Shown here: positions 35,057 to 44,187 of the stretch, piece by piece
Layout: each line of letters starts with the position of its first letter
Numbering within the stretch: the stretch's first letter is position 1
From: DAIODI01 sp046349255
GTDB taxonomy: Bacteria > Pseudomonadota > Alphaproteobacteria > Rhizobiales > Aestuariivirgaceae
NCBI GenBank assembly: GCA_046349255.1
Contig: JAXMCR010000002.1
Span: forward strand, 868,001 to 932,000
Length of the DNA: 64,000 nucleotides
Direction: 5' to 3'
Notes under the pieces: model-generated
What the model was told of the DNA's origin: nothing
The model's input: the letters and a program-made list of their open reading frames with translations, nothing else
The model's database searches: none
Translations under genes and position numbers: made by a program

Positions 35057-36411
35057 CGCCCGAGGAGTACGCGCGGCTCGACGGAACCGCGCTCGCGCAG
35101 CTGATCGCGCGTGACGAGGTCAGCCGGGCGGACGTGCTGAGGGCCGCATATGCCCGCATCGGCGAGGAGAATCCCCGCCTCAACGCGGTGATCGATCTCT
35201 ACGATCCGCCCGTGGTCGATCCCTCCGCCCACGGATCGTTCGCCGGCGTGCCGTTCCTGCTGAAGGACGTCGGCGCAGGCCTTGCCGGCAAGCGCACGCG
35301 GCTCGGCAGCGCGCTGTTCCGGGACGGTCCGCCGCAGTCGCACGACGACGAACTGTCGCTGCGCTTCCTCAAGGCGGGCTTTGCCATCCTCGGCAAGACG
35401 AACATCCCCGAGTTCGGCTTCAACGTGACGAGCGAACCCGTCGCGTTCGGCGCGACGCGCAACCCGCTCGACGTGACGCGCACGCCCGGCGGGTCTTCGG
35501 GCGGGGCGGCAGCGGCGGTTGCCAGCGGCATGGTGCCGGTTGCGCACGCGACCGACGGGGCCGGTTCGATCCGCATTCCCGCCGCCGCCTGCGGGCTCGT
35601 CGGGCTGAAGCCGTCACGCGGACTGGTGCCGCAGGGGCCGAAGTACACGGACGTCTTCGGCGGCCTCGTCGTCGAGGGCGTGGTCAGCCGCACCGTGCGC
35701 GATACGGCAGCCGTGCTCGACGCGATCGCCGGTCCTGACGCGGGGGCCTCCTATGCGGCTCCCGTGCTGAAACCGCCGAAGGACCGGCTGCGCATCGGCA
35801 TCATCACGCAAGGAGCCGCCGACACGCCGGTGTCGGCCGCGGCGCTTGCGGCGGTGGAGGAGGCGGCGGGCGTGTTCCGCGCGCTCGGTCACGAGGTTGC
35901 CCCCCTCGACCTGCCATTTCTTCCCGAGGACTGGGCGGTTCCGCGGCAGGTCTACCTCGCCCAGAACTGCGCGCAGCTTGCCGCTGATTTCGAAGGGAAG
36001 CCGGTGCCGGACGCCTTCGAGCCGATCAATCGTGCGGCGCTGCTTCTCGGGCGAGGCATGTCGGCGGCGGCGTTCCTGCGCATCGTCCGGCGCGGCCAGC
36101 GGTTCGCCCGGCGTTTCGCCACGGCCGTCTGGCCGAACGTCGACGTGCTGCTGACGCCCGCGCTCGCCGAGCCGCCGCCGCGCCTCGGCAGCTTCCCGAC
36201 CGATCATGACGACGTGGCCCTGCACGTCGACCGCATGACGCGCATCTTCCCGTTCGCGGGACTGTTCAACCTCACCGGTGGCGCTGCACTGGCGCTGCCG
36301 GCAAGGCGCACCGCGGAAGGCCTTCCGGTCGGCATCCAGATCGCCGGCGACATCGGCGACGACCGCGTGCTGCTCGCACTCGGCGCACGCTACGAGGCGG
36401 CGACCGCTTAA
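35053..36411 (+). CDS. Amidase signature family hydrolase
   Basis: A 452-residue amidase. The Ser-cisSer-Lys triad is visible: Lys in PFLLKDVGAG, the serines in TPGGSSGGAAAAVA and the nucleophile in DGAGSIRIPAA. Such enzymes hydrolyse amides to acid plus ammonia. Translational coupling to the importer suggests that the imported compound, or an adduct of it, carries an amide; it may instead recycle nitrogen. The stop overlaps the convergent kinase gene by 4 bp. Confidence 0.9.
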   Translation: MTPEEYARLDGTALAQLIARDEVSRADVLRAAYARIGEENPRLNAVIDLYDPPVVDPSAHGSFAGVPFLLKDVGAGLAGKRTRLGSALFRDGPPQSHDDELSLRFLKAGFAILGKTNIPEFGFNVTSEPVAFGATRNPLDVTRTPGGSSGGAAAAVASGMVPVAHATDGAGSIRIPAAACGLVGLKPSRGLVPQGPKYTDVFGGLVVEGVVSRTVRDTAAVLDAIAGPDAGASYAAPVLKPPKDRLRIGIITQGAADTPVSAAALAAVEEAAGVFRALGHEVAPLDLPFLPEDWAVPRQVYLAQNCAQLAADFEGKPVPDAFEPINRAALLLGRGMSAAAFLRIVRRGQRFARRFATAVWPNVDVLLTPALAEPPPRLGSFPTDHDDVALHVDRMTRIFPFAGLFNLTGGAALALPARRTAEGLPVGIQIAGDIGDDRVLLALGARYEAATA

Positions 36412-37679
36412 GGCGCGATCCTCACGAAGAATCGCGACACGAGGTCGTCCCCCTGTTCGGGCTCGCTGCCGCACATGACGGCGGCCGCGATGCCAATGGC
36501 GGACGACACCTCGTTGTGGACGGTCGCGCCGGCGCGCAGGTTCATCACCATCGTCGGGCACAGGAACAGGGCGAGCCGCATCACGCGCTGCCAGTCGTCG
36601 GGCAGCAGCCCGCGCGTCCTGAGCAGCGCGAGCAGCGGCTTCCAGACCTCGTCCGCGCGGATGTCGAGCAGTGCCTCGCGGTGCGGCGGCAAGCCCCAGG
36701 TCGTGCGCATGCGGAGCGTATCGCCCATGCGCTCGCCCGATGCCTGGAAGCGCACCCGCGCTTCCGTCGGCTCGTAGAGCCAGAACGGATGCGCGAGCAC
36801 GTTGTGGAACGTCGCCTTGATGTCGGCGAGAAGCGCCGGCACGTGCTCGCCGGCGAACGCCGGATCGAACAGCACGAGGCGCGCACGGTCGCCGTCGCGC
36901 TCGTACCAGACGTTGGCGTTGTGCGCGTCGCCGTGCGCGATGACGCCGCCGCCCGACAGCGCCTCCGGCGCCAGCCGCGCATGCGCCTCATCGAACAACG
37001 CGCCGAGCGTGCGGGCATAGCGTACGCCGTTCACCTCGATCACGAGGTCCTTCAGCGTATCCCACGGCAGTTCGACGCCCGGAAAGCGGAACGTGTGGCC
37101 GACGTAGAATCCCTTCAGCCGACCGCAGGGATAGGCGTGCGTGCCGGGATCGACGAGGCGGTCGAAGAACAGCCGGTGGATGGCCTCGCCCGCCGACTGT
37201 TCGGCCGTGATCGGGTGCAGGCTGTCGCAGTAGACCTGGCCCACCTGCCGGGCGAGGATGCGTTCGGCGGCGAGCGCACGCTCGCGCTCGGGGCCGCCAC
37301 CCACTTCGTCGAAGCCGCGCAGGACGTCGGCGAAGCGCGGCGACGACCGGCGGCGGTAGACGAGCACCTGCTCGCCGGCCTCCGTCGAGACGTGCACGGG
37401 CATGTCGATCGGCAGGCCGGTGCGCGCCAGCAGGCCGACGCGGTAGTATTCGCCGCTCATCGCCTCCTCGCCCTCTTCCTGGTGGAACTTGAAGAAGAAC
37501 GGTTCGCCGCCCGCCTCGAAGAAGCCGTTCAGCGAATTGAGGCTGTACTGATCCGTGTTGAGCGCCACCGCCACGGGCTCGATCGCGAACAGGTCGGCGA
37601 GCAGGCAGGCGACGTCGGCGCGCGCCCGTTCGGTCTCCCCCTTGGCGACGAGGGCGCGGATGCCGGCTGTCCTGCTCAA
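36408..37679 (-). CDS. Aminoglycoside-phosphotransferase-fold kinase of unknown substrate
   Basis: A 423-residue kinase-like protein. The catalytic loop is HGDAHNANVWYE (from His249), the Brenner motif of APH and choline/hydroxylysine kinases, and the metal-binding DFD/DP motif is LVLFDPAF. The N-terminal lobe includes EPFFFKFHQEEGEEAM, where a Lys may bind ATP. I do not recognise a named family member. It appears to start with TTG at 37679 behind GGGGG; no in-frame ATG is suitably placed. Monocistronic, between the convergent amidase gene and the upstream hsp20 terminator. Confidence 0.65.
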   Translation of the reverse strand: MSRTAGIRALVAKGETERARADVACLLADLFAIEPVAVALNTDQYSLNSLNGFFEAGGEPFFFKFHQEEGEEAMSGEYYRVGLLARTGLPIDMPVHVSTEAGEQVLVYRRRSSPRFADVLRGFDEVGGGPERERALAAERILARQVGQVYCDSLHPITAEQSAGEAIHRLFFDRLVDPGTHAYPCGRLKGFYVGHTFRFPGVELPWDTLKDLVIEVNGVRYARTLGALFDEAHARLAPEALSGGGVIAHGDAHNANVWYERDGDRARLVLFDPAFAGEHVPALLADIKATFHNVLAHPFWLYEPTEARVRFQASGERMGDTLRMRTTWGLPPHREALLDIRADEVWKPLLALLRTRGLLPDDWQRVMRLALFLCPTMVMNLRAGATVHNEVSSAIGIAAAVMCGSEPEQGDDLVSRFFVRIAP

Positions 37680-37693
37680 CGAACGCTACCCCC

Positions 37694-37727
37694 AAAACGA
37701 AGGACGCCGGCAAGATTGCCGGCGTCC
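37694..37727 (-). terminator. Rho-independent terminator after the hsp20 gene
   Basis: A perfect 11-bp stem (GGACGCCGGCA/TGCCGGCGTCC, 4-nt loop, 37702-37727) is followed on the minus strand by TTCGTTTT. It lies 30 bp beyond the small heat-shock gene stop and just before the TTG start of the kinase gene. Confidence 0.85.
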
Positions 37728-37757
37728 ACTCACCAAGGCAAGCGCCGGGGGCAGATC

Positions 37758-38225
37758 TTAGCCCGCCTTGATCTCGATCCTTCTGGCCTGCTTTTCGGGT
37801 TCGGCCCGGCGCGGGACGAACACCTTCAGCACACCGTTCTGGAAACTTGCGTCCACGTTCTGGTCGTCGGCCTCGAAGGGCACCTCGAGCCGGCGCAGGA
37901 ACGTTCCCGAGGAACGTTCGACGAGATGGTACTGACGCTTCTCGTCGCTCTCCTCGTTTCGCTCCTCGTGCTCGGCCTTCAGCGTGAGCACGTTGTCGGT
38001 CAGGTCGAGCTCGATGTCCTTCTGGTCGACGCCCGGCAGGTCGGCCGTCACCTCGAGGCCCTTCTCGGTCTCGGCGACGTTGATCTTCGGTGCGAGGAAC
38101 CCTTGCGCCATCTGGGCGAGCGGCGCCGGTACGCCGCGCGAGAAATCCTCGAACAGGCGGTCCATCTCACGGCGCAGGCTCGTAAAGTCGCCGCGTCCCA
38201 ATGGCATCAGAGACCGAAAGTCCAT
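37758..38225 (-). CDS. Small heat-shock protein (Hsp20 family)
   Basis: A 155-residue chaperone that holds unfolding proteins. The N-terminus MDFRSLMPLGRGDFTSLRRE is followed by an alpha-crystallin domain (NVAETEKGLEVTADLPGVDQ, then LVERSSGTFLRRLEVP and NGVLKVFVP). The C-terminal I-x-I motif is RRIEIKAG. GGAGGTGATGTC precedes ATG 38225; the frame open to 38324 is leader. The leader has hairpins that may act as a thermosensor. It is the first of a group of heat-shock genes here. Confidence 0.93.
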   Translation of the reverse strand: MDFRSLMPLGRGDFTSLRREMDRLFEDFSRGVPAPLAQMAQGFLAPKINVAETEKGLEVTADLPGVDQKDIELDLTDNVLTLKAEHEERNEESDEKRQYHLVERSSGTFLRRLEVPFEADDQNVDASFQNGVLKVFVPRRAEPEKQARRIEIKAG

Positions 38226-38290
38226 GACATCACCTCCACGTTGCGATTGACTGGAGCAATCAAGCCCCGCCGCCCCGAGGGGCATCGCTT
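38226..38290 (-). promoter_or_regulatory. Candidate RNA thermometer in hsp20 leader
   Basis: On the transcript a hairpin GCCCC-TC-GGGGC (plus coordinates 38272-38283) is followed by GATTG-CTCCAGT-CAATC (38245-38261), whose loop CTCC is complementary to the GGAG of the ribosome site at 38231-38237. Rhizobial small heat-shock genes often carry ROSE-type thermosensors in this position; I did not find a full ROSE consensus. Confidence 0.3.
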
Positions 38291-38366
38291 TTGTTGGACA
38301 CAGGATGCATTGGATCGGCCGCAATTTCTTTGATTTGCGTCAAACATAAAATTGCTTAAGGTAGCT

Positions 38367-39272
38367 ATGCCACCCATCATCTCAACCACAACGGGAATTG
38401 CCGGCGTCGTGCCGGCGATCGTCACCCCCATCGACGGTGCGGGCGCCCCCGACGCCCTTGCCTTTCTCGACCTCGCAGCGTGGCTCCTCGCCGACGGCGC
38501 CGACGGCCTCAACGTGCTCGGCACCACCGGCGAGGCGACCTCGTTCTCGACCGCGCAGCGCCTGTCGCTGATGCGGGCGGTGGGGCGTTCGAGCCTGCCG
38601 CACGAGCGCCTCATGGTCGGCACCGGGGCCGCCGCCGTCGCCGATGCCGTCACGCTGACGCAGGTGGCTGCAGGCGAAGGCTTCGCCGGGGCGCTTCTCC
38701 TGCCGCCGTTCTACTACAAGGGCGTGCCGGAGGACGGCATCGTCCGCTACATCGATACGATCGCGACCGCGACGCGCGAGAGCGCCATTCCCCTCTACCT
38801 CTACAATTTCCCGGCGATGGCCGGGGTCGCCTATGCGGTGCCGCTGGTCGAACGGCTGATAAAACTGTTCGGCGAGCGCATTGCGGGGCTCAAGGATTCC
38901 TCCGGCGATCTCGCCTACGCGCGCGCCGTCGCCGCCTTATCGAACAGCCTGAAAGTGTTTCCCTCGAACGAGGCCTCGCTGATGGAGGCGCGCGACGGAC
39001 CGTTCGCCGGCTGCATCTCGGCATCGGCGGGCGTCAACGCGGCCTTGTGCGCCCGCGCATTCCGGGCCGGCGACGAGAGGGCGCTCGACGCGGCGGTGCG
39101 CATCCGCAAATTGTTCGACGGGCTGCCGTTCGTGCCCGCGGTGAAGGGCGCGCTTGCGCAACGCCTCGGCAAGCCGTCGCTTGCGGCCGTGCAGCCGCCG
39201 TTCGTCGAACTCCCGGAGGCGAGGGCAAAGGCGCTCGCGCAGGCGATCGAGGGGATCCACGCCGAGACTTGA
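38367..39272 (+). CDS. DapA/NAL-family aldolase or dehydratase, not a lysine DapA
   Basis: A 301-residue (beta/alpha)8 Schiff-base enzyme of the dihydrodipicolinate synthase superfamily. Lys176 (AGLKDSSGD) forms the Schiff base, Tyr146 (YLYNFPAM) is the proton relay and GTTGE is at 52-56. In true DapA an Arg five residues after the Tyr binds aspartate semialdehyde; here it is Met151, so another 2-keto acid is the likely substrate. ATG 38367 is chosen; a TTG at 38352 is possible. It is divergent from hsp20 and 61 bp upstream of htpG. Confidence 0.85.
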   Translation: MPPIISTTTGIAGVVPAIVTPIDGAGAPDALAFLDLAAWLLADGADGLNVLGTTGEATSFSTAQRLSLMRAVGRSSLPHERLMVGTGAAAVADAVTLTQVAAGEGFAGALLLPPFYYKGVPEDGIVRYIDTIATATRESAIPLYLYNFPAMAGVAYAVPLVERLIKLFGERIAGLKDSSGDLAYARAVAALSNSLKVFPSNEASLMEARDGPFAGCISASAGVNAALCARAFRAGDERALDAAVRIRKLFDGLPFVPAVKGALAQRLGKPSLAAVQPPFVELPEARAKALAQAIEGIHAET

Positions 39273-39333
39273 AATCCGCCGCGACCCGCGCCAAATCGCG
39301 TCCATTCAATGACATACGTTAAGAGGGACGAGC

Positions 39334-41235
39334 ATGGCGAAGCGCAAGACGGCGGCTGCGGAGCAGGAAAACCACGTGTTCGAGGCGGACGTCGCGCGCC
39401 TCCTCGAGATGATGGTGCACTCGGTCTACTCCCATAAGGACGTGTTCCTGCGCGAGCTGATCTCGAACGCTGCTGACGCCTGCGAAAAGCTCCGCTACGA
39501 AGCGATCGCCAACCCCGCCCTCCTCGACGGGGGCTGGAAGCCGCAAATCACGCTGCGGCCCGATGCGGGCAACCGCACGCTGGCGGTCGAGGACAACGGC
39601 ATCGGCATGAGCCGCGCCGAGATGATCGAAGCGCTGGGCACGATCGCGCGCTCCGGCACCAAGGCCTTCATGGAGCGGGTCGCCGCCGCGAAGGCCGCCG
39701 ACAGCGCGCAGCTCATCGGGCAGTTCGGCGTCGGCTTCTACGCGTCCTTCATGGTCGCCGACCGCGTCGACGTGATCTCGCGCCGGGCGGGCTCGGACGA
39801 GGTCACGCTCTGGTCGTCCGACGGCAAAGGGTCCTACACCGTCTCCGCCGCCGATCCCGCGACCGCGCCCGCCCGCGGCACGCGCGTGGTGTTGCACCTG
39901 AAGGAGGACGAGAAGGCGTTCACCGAGCGCGCAACGCTCGAGCGGATCGTCAAGGCGCAGTCCGGCCACGTGCCGGTGCCGATCGCGATCGTCGAGGGCA
40001 CGGGCGAGCCTGCCGAGATCGCCGACGGTGCCGCGCTCTGGGCGAAGCCCAAGAGCGAGATCAGCGCCGCCGACTACACCGACTTCTACCGCACGCTCGC
40101 GTTCCAGTTCGACGAGCCGGCGCTCACCGTGCACTACCGTGCAGAGGGCCGGCACGAGTACACCGTGCTCGCCTTCGTGCCCGGCGCCAAGCCGTTCGAC
40201 CTGTTCGATCCGGCACGCCGCGGGCGCATGAAGCTGTATGTGAAGCGCGTGTTCATCACGGACGAGGCCGACATCGTCCCGCGCTACCTGCGCTTCGTGA
40301 CCGGCCTCGTCGATTCCGCAGACATCCCGCTCAACGTGTCGCGCGAGATGATCCAGGAGAGCCCGATCCTCGCGGCCATCCGCAAGGGCGTGACGGGCCG
40401 CATCCTCACCGAGCTCGAGAAGCTCGCCGAGAACGACGCGGCCGCCTACGCAAAGGTCTGGGACAATTTCGGCTCGGTCCTCAAGGAGGGCATCTACGAG
40501 GACTTCGACCGCCGAGCCCAGCTCCTCAAGCTCGCCCGCTTCAGGACGACGGCCGGGAAGGACACCTGGCGCTCGCTCGCCGAGTACGTCAGCGCGATGC
40601 GGCCGAACCAGACGGCAATCTACTACATCGCCGGGTCCGACGCGGCGCGCCTTGCCGCCTCCCCGCAGCTCGAAGGCTTCCGCGCCCGCGGCATCGAGGT
40701 GCTGCTCCTGCCGGACCCCGTGGATTCGTTCTGGGTGACGGCCGGCATCGACTACGAGGGCAAGCCGTTCCGCTCGGTGACGCAGGGCCAGGCCGACCTT
40801 GGCCAGGTTCCGCTGCTCGAGGAGGGCAAGGCGGCGTCGTCCGAGGCGAGCGATGCGGTGAAGAAGCTGATTGCCGAGCTCAAGGCGACGCTCGGCGACC
40901 GCGTGCAGGACGTGCGCGCCTCCGACCGGCTGACCGAAAGCCCGGTCTGCCTCGTCGCCCCGGAAAGCGGCATGGACCGGGAGCTCGAGCGCATCCTCGC
41001 CCGCGCCGGGCAGCTTTCGGCGGCCGGCAAACCGGTGCTGGAGGTCAACCCGCGCCACGACCTGATCGAGGCGCTGGCAGCCCTCGACGCGCGCGAGCCC
41101 GTCGCCGGCAGCGACATCGCCCACCTCCTTTACGACGAGGCGAGAATTCTCGACGGCGAGCCGCCGGAGGATCCGAAGGCCTTCGCCGAGCGGCTGACGC
41201 GAGTCATGCGCAAGGCCTACGCCGCGAAATCCTGA
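39334..41235 (+). CDS. htpG: Molecular chaperone HtpG (Hsp90)
   Basis: A 633-residue ATP-dependent chaperone. The N-terminal GHKL ATPase domain shows ELISNAADACEKLRYEA, VEDNGIGMSRAEM and GQFGVGFYASFMVA. Middle-domain markers LYVKRVFITDEADIVPRYLR and SREMIQESP follow, then a C-terminal dimerisation domain. Length is normal. An AGAGGG ribosome site precedes ATG 39334. It sits among small heat-shock and Lon genes, so heat-inducible expression is likely, although no promoter consensus was identified. Confidence 0.97.
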   Translation: MAKRKTAAAEQENHVFEADVARLLEMMVHSVYSHKDVFLRELISNAADACEKLRYEAIANPALLDGGWKPQITLRPDAGNRTLAVEDNGIGMSRAEMIEALGTIARSGTKAFMERVAAAKAADSAQLIGQFGVGFYASFMVADRVDVISRRAGSDEVTLWSSDGKGSYTVSAADPATAPARGTRVVLHLKEDEKAFTERATLERIVKAQSGHVPVPIAIVEGTGEPAEIADGAALWAKPKSEISAADYTDFYRTLAFQFDEPALTVHYRAEGRHEYTVLAFVPGAKPFDLFDPARRGRMKLYVKRVFITDEADIVPRYLRFVTGLVDSADIPLNVSREMIQESPILAAIRKGVTGRILTELEKLAENDAAAYAKVWDNFGSVLKEGIYEDFDRRAQLLKLARFRTTAGKDTWRSLAEYVSAMRPNQTAIYYIAGSDAARLAASPQLEGFRARGIEVLLLPDPVDSFWVTAGIDYEGKPFRSVTQGQADLGQVPLLEEGKAASSEASDAVKKLIAELKATLGDRVQDVRASDRLTESPVCLVAPESGMDRELERILARAGQLSAAGKPVLEVNPRHDLIEALAALDAREPVAGSDIAHLLYDEARILDGEPPEDPKAFAERLTRVMRKAYAAKS

Positions 41236-41336
41236 GGCGCGCGGGCCCGGAGGGTTCATCGGTACCGGGAGAGGTTGCCGTAACGGGATCGGGCTCCCAC
41301 ATTGTGGGACAACCAAGACCGACAGGGCCTCTCCCC

Positions 41337-41738
41337 ATGCGTGACCCCCTCGACTGGATGATGTCCGAGGCGATCGAGTCGCTCGACCGCGCCGAACGGA
41401 TGCATCGAAAATTCTTCCGCCTGAACCGCGGCACCCCGCGCTGTCCCGCGTGGGAACCGCCGGTCGACATGCTGGAAACGGCGAAGGCCGTGCTGATCTT
41501 CGTGGCGCTGCCCGGCGTGGACCCCGACGAGGTCGAGGCCGTCATCCACGACGGCGCGTTGGTCGTCGCCGGCCGACGCACGCTCCCGCCGGAGCTTTCG
41601 ACCGCCGTCATCCACCGTCTCGAACTGCCGCAGGGACAGTTCGAGCGCCGCATTTCACTGCCGCCCGGGCACTATTCCGCCGTCCGGCGGTTTTCCAGAA
41701 ACGGCTGCGTTGTCTTCAGCCTCGAGAAGGTTGCCTGA
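41337..41738 (+). CDS. Small Hsp20-like protein, divergent
   Basis: A 133-residue protein with a recognisable alpha-crystallin core (EPPVDMLETAKAVLIFVALP, then IHRLELPQGQFERRISLPPG and NGCVVFSLEKV). It lacks the C-terminal I-x-I motif of ordinary Hsp20, so oligomerisation may differ. It starts 18 bp upstream of the lon start codon boundary and is probably co-transcribed with lon; Hsp20-Lon pairs occur elsewhere in proteobacteria. ATG 41337 is chosen over 41304. A short palindrome, TCCCACA-T-TGTGGGA, lies upstream near 41294-41309. Confidence 0.8.
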   Translation: MRDPLDWMMSEAIESLDRAERMHRKFFRLNRGTPRCPAWEPPVDMLETAKAVLIFVALPGVDPDEVEAVIHDGALVVAGRRTLPPELSTAVIHRLELPQGQFERRISLPPGHYSAVRRFSRNGCVVFSLEKVA

Positions 41739-41756
41739 GGAAGGCCGGATAGACCC

Positions 41757-44183
41757 ATGACCCTCCACGACGACACCCCCCATACAGATCCCAACAGCGC
41801 CGAGTCGCTGTCGCTCGACGCCGCGCCCACCAACCGCGCGAACGACCCGGCCTCCGTGCCGCTGCCCGACGATGCGCTGATCATCCTGCCGGTGCGCAGC
41901 ACGGTGCTGTTCCCCGGAACGGTCGCGCCGCTGTCGGTCGGCCGTCCGCAGTCGATCGCGGCCGCCCAGCGCGCCGTGCGCGAGGAGCGCCCGGTCGGCA
42001 TCCTGATGCAGCGCGACAGCGACGTGGCCGAACCGGGCCCCGCCGACATGCACCGCGTCGGCGTGATCGGCAACATCGTGCGCTACCTCACCGCGCCCGA
42101 CGGCACGCACCACATCGTGGTGCAGGCAACGCAGCGCTTCCGCGTGCTCGATTTCCTGCCGGGCGCGCCGTTCCTGCTCGCCCGTACCCTCACGATCCCC
42201 GAGGCCGACCTCAAGGGCGCGGAAGTGGAAGCCCGCTTCCTGCACCTGAAGAACCAGGCCGTCGAGGCGCTGGGCCTGATGCCCAACGCGCCGGCCGAAC
42301 TCGTGCAGACCGTGCAGCAGGCGGAGAACGCCGGCCAGCTCGCCGATCTCACGGCTGCCTACCTCGACCTGAAGCCCGAGGAGAAGCAGGAGATCCTCGA
42401 GACCATCGACGTGCTCACCCGCATGGACAAGGTCTCGAAGCTGCTCGCCCAGCGGATCGAGGTGTTGCGCATCTCCCAGGAGATCGGCCGGCAGACCAAG
42501 GCCGCCTTCGACGAGCGCCAGCGCGAGGCCGTGCTGCGCGAGCAGATGGCGGCGATCCAGCGCCAGCTCGGCGAAGGCGACGGCAAGTCCGAAGAAGTCG
42601 CCGAACTCACGAAGCGCATTGCCGAGGCGAAGATGCCGCCGGAGGTCGAGGAGCAGGCGAAGAAGGAACTGCGGCGCTACGAGCGCATGCCGGAAGCGGC
42701 AGGCGAGTCGGGCATGATCCGCACCTACCTCGACTGGCTGATCGAACTCCCCTGGGCGCTGCCCGAGGAGAAGCCGATCGACATCAAGGACGCCCGCCGC
42801 ATCCTCGACGAGGACCACTACGGCCTCGAGAAGATCAAGACGCGCATCCTAGAGTATCTCGCGGTAAGGAAGCTCGCCCCGCAGGGCAAGGCGCCGATCC
42901 TGTGCTTCGTCGGTCCTCCGGGCGTCGGCAAGACGTCGCTCGGCCAGTCGATCGCACGCGCGATGGACCGTCCGTTCGTGCGCGTGTCGCTCGGCGGCGT
43001 GCACGACGAGGCGGAGATCCGCGGCCACCGTCGCACCTACATCGGCGCACTGCCGGGCAACATCATCCAGGCGATCAAGAAGGCGGGCGCGCGCAACTGC
43101 GTGATGATGCTCGACGAGATCGACAAGATGGGCCGCGGCATCCAGGGCGATCCGTCCGCCGCGATGCTCGAGGTGCTCGACCCCGAACAGAACGGCACGT
43201 TCCGCGACAACTACCTCGGCGTTCCCTTCGACCTGTCGCGCGTGGTGTTCATCGCCACCGCCAACATGCTCGACACGATCCCGGGGCCGCTGCGCGACCG
43301 CATGGAGGTCATCTCGCTCGCCGGCTACACGGAAGAGGAGAAGCTCCAGATCGCGCGGCGCTACCTCGTGAAGCGCCAGCTCGAGGCGAACGGGTTGAAG
43401 CCGGACCAGGCCGAGATCACTGACGCCGCGATCGCCGGCATCATCGACGGCTACACGCGCGAGGCGGGCGTCCGCAATCTCGAGCGCGAGGTCGGCAAGG
43501 CGCTGCGCAACGCGGCGGTGAAGATCGCGGAAGGCTCGGCGACGCACGTGAAGATCGACGTCGGCGACCTTCCCGCGCTGCTCGGCTCACCGCGCTTCGA
43601 GGACGAGATCGCCATGCGCACCTCCGTCCCCGGCGTGGCGACGGGGCTCGCGTGGACCCCGGTCGGCGGCGACATCCTCTTCATCGAGGCGACGCGCGTG
43701 CCCGGCAAGGGCGGGCTCATCCTCACGGGCCAGCTCGGCGACGTGATGCGCGAGAGCGTCCAGGCGGCGCTGTCGCTCGTCAAGGGCAACGCGGGCAAGC
43801 TCGGCATCGAGGATGCGCTGTTCGAGAAGTCCGACATCCACGTGCACGTGCCGGCCGGCGCAACGCCGAAGGACGGCCCGAGCGCAGGTGTGGCGATGTA
43901 CACGGCGCTCGTGTCGCTGCTCACGGGCCGCACCGTGCGGAGCGACACGGCGATGACCGGTGAGATCAGCCTGCGTGGCCTCGTGCTGCCGGTGGGCGGC
44001 ATCAAGGAGAAGGTCGTGGCAGCGCACCGCTCCGGCATTCGCCGCGTGATGCTTCCCGCAAGGAACCGGAAGGACTACGAGGACATCCCGCAGTCGGCGC
44101 GCGAAGGGCTCGAGTTCATCTGGCTCGAGCGCGTCGAGCAGGCGATCGAGAACGCGCTCGAACCGCTGGCGAAGGCGGCCTGA
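41757..44183 (+). CDS. lon: ATP-dependent protease Lon
   Basis: An 808-residue Lon (endopeptidase La) that degrades misfolded and regulatory proteins in the cytoplasm. The N-terminal substrate domain starts ALIILPVRSTVLFPGTVAPL. The AAA+ module has Walker A GPPGVGKTS from residue 386 and Walker B VMMLDEIDKM. The protease domain has the nucleophile Ser709 in PKDGPSAG and the catalytic lysine in GGIKEKV near residue 750. The Hsp20-like gene directly upstream suggests that it could deliver clients. Confidence 0.96.
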   Translation: MTLHDDTPHTDPNSAESLSLDAAPTNRANDPASVPLPDDALIILPVRSTVLFPGTVAPLSVGRPQSIAAAQRAVREERPVGILMQRDSDVAEPGPADMHRVGVIGNIVRYLTAPDGTHHIVVQATQRFRVLDFLPGAPFLLARTLTIPEADLKGAEVEARFLHLKNQAVEALGLMPNAPAELVQTVQQAENAGQLADLTAAYLDLKPEEKQEILETIDVLTRMDKVSKLLAQRIEVLRISQEIGRQTKAAFDERQREAVLREQMAAIQRQLGEGDGKSEEVAELTKRIAEAKMPPEVEEQAKKELRRYERMPEAAGESGMIRTYLDWLIELPWALPEEKPIDIKDARRILDEDHYGLEKIKTRILEYLAVRKLAPQGKAPILCFVGPPGVGKTSLGQSIARAMDRPFVRVSLGGVHDEAEIRGHRRTYIGALPGNIIQAIKKAGARNCVMMLDEIDKMGRGIQGDPSAAMLEVLDPEQNGTFRDNYLGVPFDLSRVVFIATANMLDTIPGPLRDRMEVISLAGYTEEEKLQIARRYLVKRQLEANGLKPDQAEITDAAIAGIIDGYTREAGVRNLEREVGKALRNAAVKIAEGSATHVKIDVGDLPALLGSPRFEDEIAMRTSVPGVATGLAWTPVGGDILFIEATRVPGKGGLILTGQLGDVMRESVQAALSLVKGNAGKLGIEDALFEKSDIHVHVPAGATPKDGPSAGVAMYTALVSLLTGRTVRSDTAMTGEISLRGLVLPVGGIKEKVVAAHRSGIRRVMLPARNRKDYEDIPQSAREGLEFIWLERVEQAIENALEPLAKAA

Positions 44184-44187
44184 CGCG

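Noticed and set aside
38367..39272. Lysine-pathway dihydrodipicolinate synthase DapA
   Set aside because: The arginine that binds aspartate semialdehyde is replaced by Met151.
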